A DNA stretch of 64,000 nt from an uncultured Lentisphaeria bacterium. GTDB taxonomy: Bacteria; Verrucomicrobiota; Lentisphaeria; Victivallales; UBA1829. Location of the stretch: positions 124,001 to 188,000 of the forward strand of contig CAJKAR010000001.1 of assembly GCA_905197955.1 (NCBI GenBank), given 5' to 3'. The position numbers were made by a program, and so were the translations under genes. The notes beneath the pieces were generated by a model. The model had not been told where the DNA came from. It saw nothing but the letters and a program-made list of their open reading frames with translations, and did not search any database. Below are positions 63,098-64,000 of the stretch, piece by piece (position 1 is the first letter of the stretch; each line of letters starts with the position of its first letter).

Positions 63098-63859
63098 TTA
63101 TTCCAAGTATTCCCGGAAGAGTTTTGCAGCGAGATCCAGTTCAAGTTCCGGATTTCCGGTCAGGAATTCCATCCCGATATACCCGTGATATTTGTCGTCG
63201 GGAACAGCCTTGAAGAAAGCCTTATAGTCGATGGCTCCATTCTTTGAAGGGAAAGCGCGTCCTTCCAGTCCGGCAACATGAAAATGGGCAATATATGGAA
63301 GCTTCTCCTCCAGATTTTTCATGGGATCACAACCGCTTTTACGCATGTGATAGATGTCGTAAAGGATTTTGAAATCAGGACTGTTCAACTGACGTGCAAG
63401 TTCGAATCCGAATTGTTCCGAATCCGCCTGATAATCCTTGTGATCCTCACCGTTCAGCATTTCGAAAAGAAGTTTGACGCCGGAACCACGCATTTTTTCC
63501 AGAAGCGCGCCGAATGCTTCCAGACAATTTCCGAATCCCTCCTCATAACTCATTCCGCAGGCATTGCCGCTGAAAACAATGATGTAGGGAATGCGGTTTC
63601 GGATCGCCTGTTCCGTCAGAGAAAGGATTTCCGAGGTCAGAGTTTCGCGGTTTTCTTTTCTGTTGAATCCGTCTGTCATTCCCGGTCCGGAAATATTGAT
63701 GATTTCGAGTCCTGCATTCAAGGCATCGTTCTGCCGTTCCGGAGCAACCATTTCTGCTCCGTCGTATCCCATTTGCTTGAGTTTCTTGTAGAAGACGGCG
63801 GGATCGGCCCCCTCCGGAAAGAAGCACCAGTCCGGTGCACTCAGTTTCAGTTGTTTCAT
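63098..63859 (-). CDS. Hydroxypyruvate-isomerase/sugar-epimerase-like TIM barrel protein, 253 aa
   Basis: AP-endonuclease-2/xylose-isomerase-like fold with metal-ligand motifs FEMLNGEDHKDY, ILYDIYHMRKSG, HFHVAGLEGR and GMEFLTG, as in hydroxypyruvate isomerase (Hyi) and related ketose epimerases. Cytoplasmic. The ATG at 63859 follows GGGAG and overlaps the upstream dehydrogenase stop as ATGA, so the two are co-translated and likely work on the same sugar-derived substrate. Confidence 0.85.
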   Translation of the reverse strand: MKQLKLSAPDWCFFPEGADPAVFYKKLKQMGYDGAEMVAPERQNDALNAGLEIINISGPGMTDGFNRKENRETLTSEILSLTEQAIRNRIPYIIVFSGNACGMSYEEGFGNCLEAFGALLEKMRGSGVKLLFEMLNGEDHKDYQADSEQFGFELARQLNSPDFKILYDIYHMRKSGCDPMKNLEEKLPYIAHFHVAGLEGRAFPSKNGAIDYKAFFKAVPDDKYHGYIGMEFLTGNPELELDLAAKLFREYLE

Positions 63860-64000
63860 TGGAAGTTCTCCCAGTTTACGACCATTCCCATGATCCGATT
63901 GCGTTCTTCGCAGCAGATTCGATAAATTTCTTCCGGATGATCCGGCTGAAAACGATGCGTCACCATGCCATCCACAACGATTCTCCGGTCCAGACACATC
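63856..64000 (-). CDS. C-terminal end of a zinc-type alcohol/polyol dehydrogenase, partial
   Basis: The minus strand enters at the right edge in an open frame: MCLDRRIVVDGMVTHRF, then HPEEIYRICCEERNRIMGM, ending NWENFQ. The VTHRF stretch followed by an acidic helix is typical of the last part of medium-chain zinc dehydrogenases (sorbitol/threonine dehydrogenase type). The stop overlaps the start of the isomerase-like gene. The 5' part is outside the window. Confidence 0.65.
   Translation of the reverse strand, partial: MCLDRRIVVDGMVTHRFQPDHPEEIYRICCEERNRIMGMVVNWENFQ

Overview
The window looks like a chromosomal segment of a Lentisphaerota bacterium, most likely a Victivallis-like gut saccharolytic species. 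The grounds are six small proteins with a pilin-type N-terminus (F[TS]L[IL]EL) and mostly the H-X9-DG C-terminal motif, the very high density of glycoside hydrolases (GH), and many GntR/LacI sugar regulators. This is inferred from gene content alone. No rRNA, tRNA or CRISPR array was seen.

Layout. 1-3379: end of a cut gene, an unknown protein, a Gfo/Idh/MocA oxidoreductase and a GH20-type enzyme, in one operon. 3629-5587: a GH78-like protein on the minus strand. 5852-12279: LacI regulator, pilin-like protein and a large secreted GH that is split by an IS3-family element (10052-11235). 12572-15511: housekeeping guaA (an unusually short form) and a DUF1846 protein. 15647-23058 (minus): GntR-LacI regulator, pilin-like protein and two related large exported proteins. 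23325-29198: AraC regulator divergent from a pilin-like protein and a 1357-aa secreted GH. 29273-29974: SGNH hydrolase. 30125-37052: a six-gene CDP-sugar operon (rfbF, rfbG, rfbH, a TPP enzyme, a glycosyltransferase and an SDR) that resembles yersiniose-type branched dideoxysugar synthesis. 37085-40182 (minus): regulator and GH36. 40386-45985 (minus): regulator, pilin-like protein and a 1236-aa secreted GH. 46218-48789: TPR protein, miaA and a CPBP protease. 49260-57870: regulator, SGNH hydrolase, two pilin-like proteins, a GH71-like protein, a GH43-like protein and a six-hairpin glycosidase. 58295-62793: IclR regulator with a CBM-FAD oxidoreductase fusion, divergent from a sialidase-type propeller. 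63098-64000: sugar-isomerase-type protein and the end of an alcohol dehydrogenase.

The dominant theme is a repeated cassette: one dedicated regulator, one or two pilin-like H-X9-DG proteins, then one or more large exported glycan-active proteins. It occurs five times with four different types of arrangement, while neighbouring cytoplasmic glycosidases (GH20, GH78-like, GH36, GH43-like, six-hairpin) would finish degradation inside the cell. Strong sigma70-type promoters with repeats or palindromes lie before several of the regulators. Other points of note are a GMP synthase without a usable glutaminase domain, two tandem-repeat/hairpin intergenic regions, and pilin-like genes that share DNA patches and lack the usual Gly before the cleavage site.
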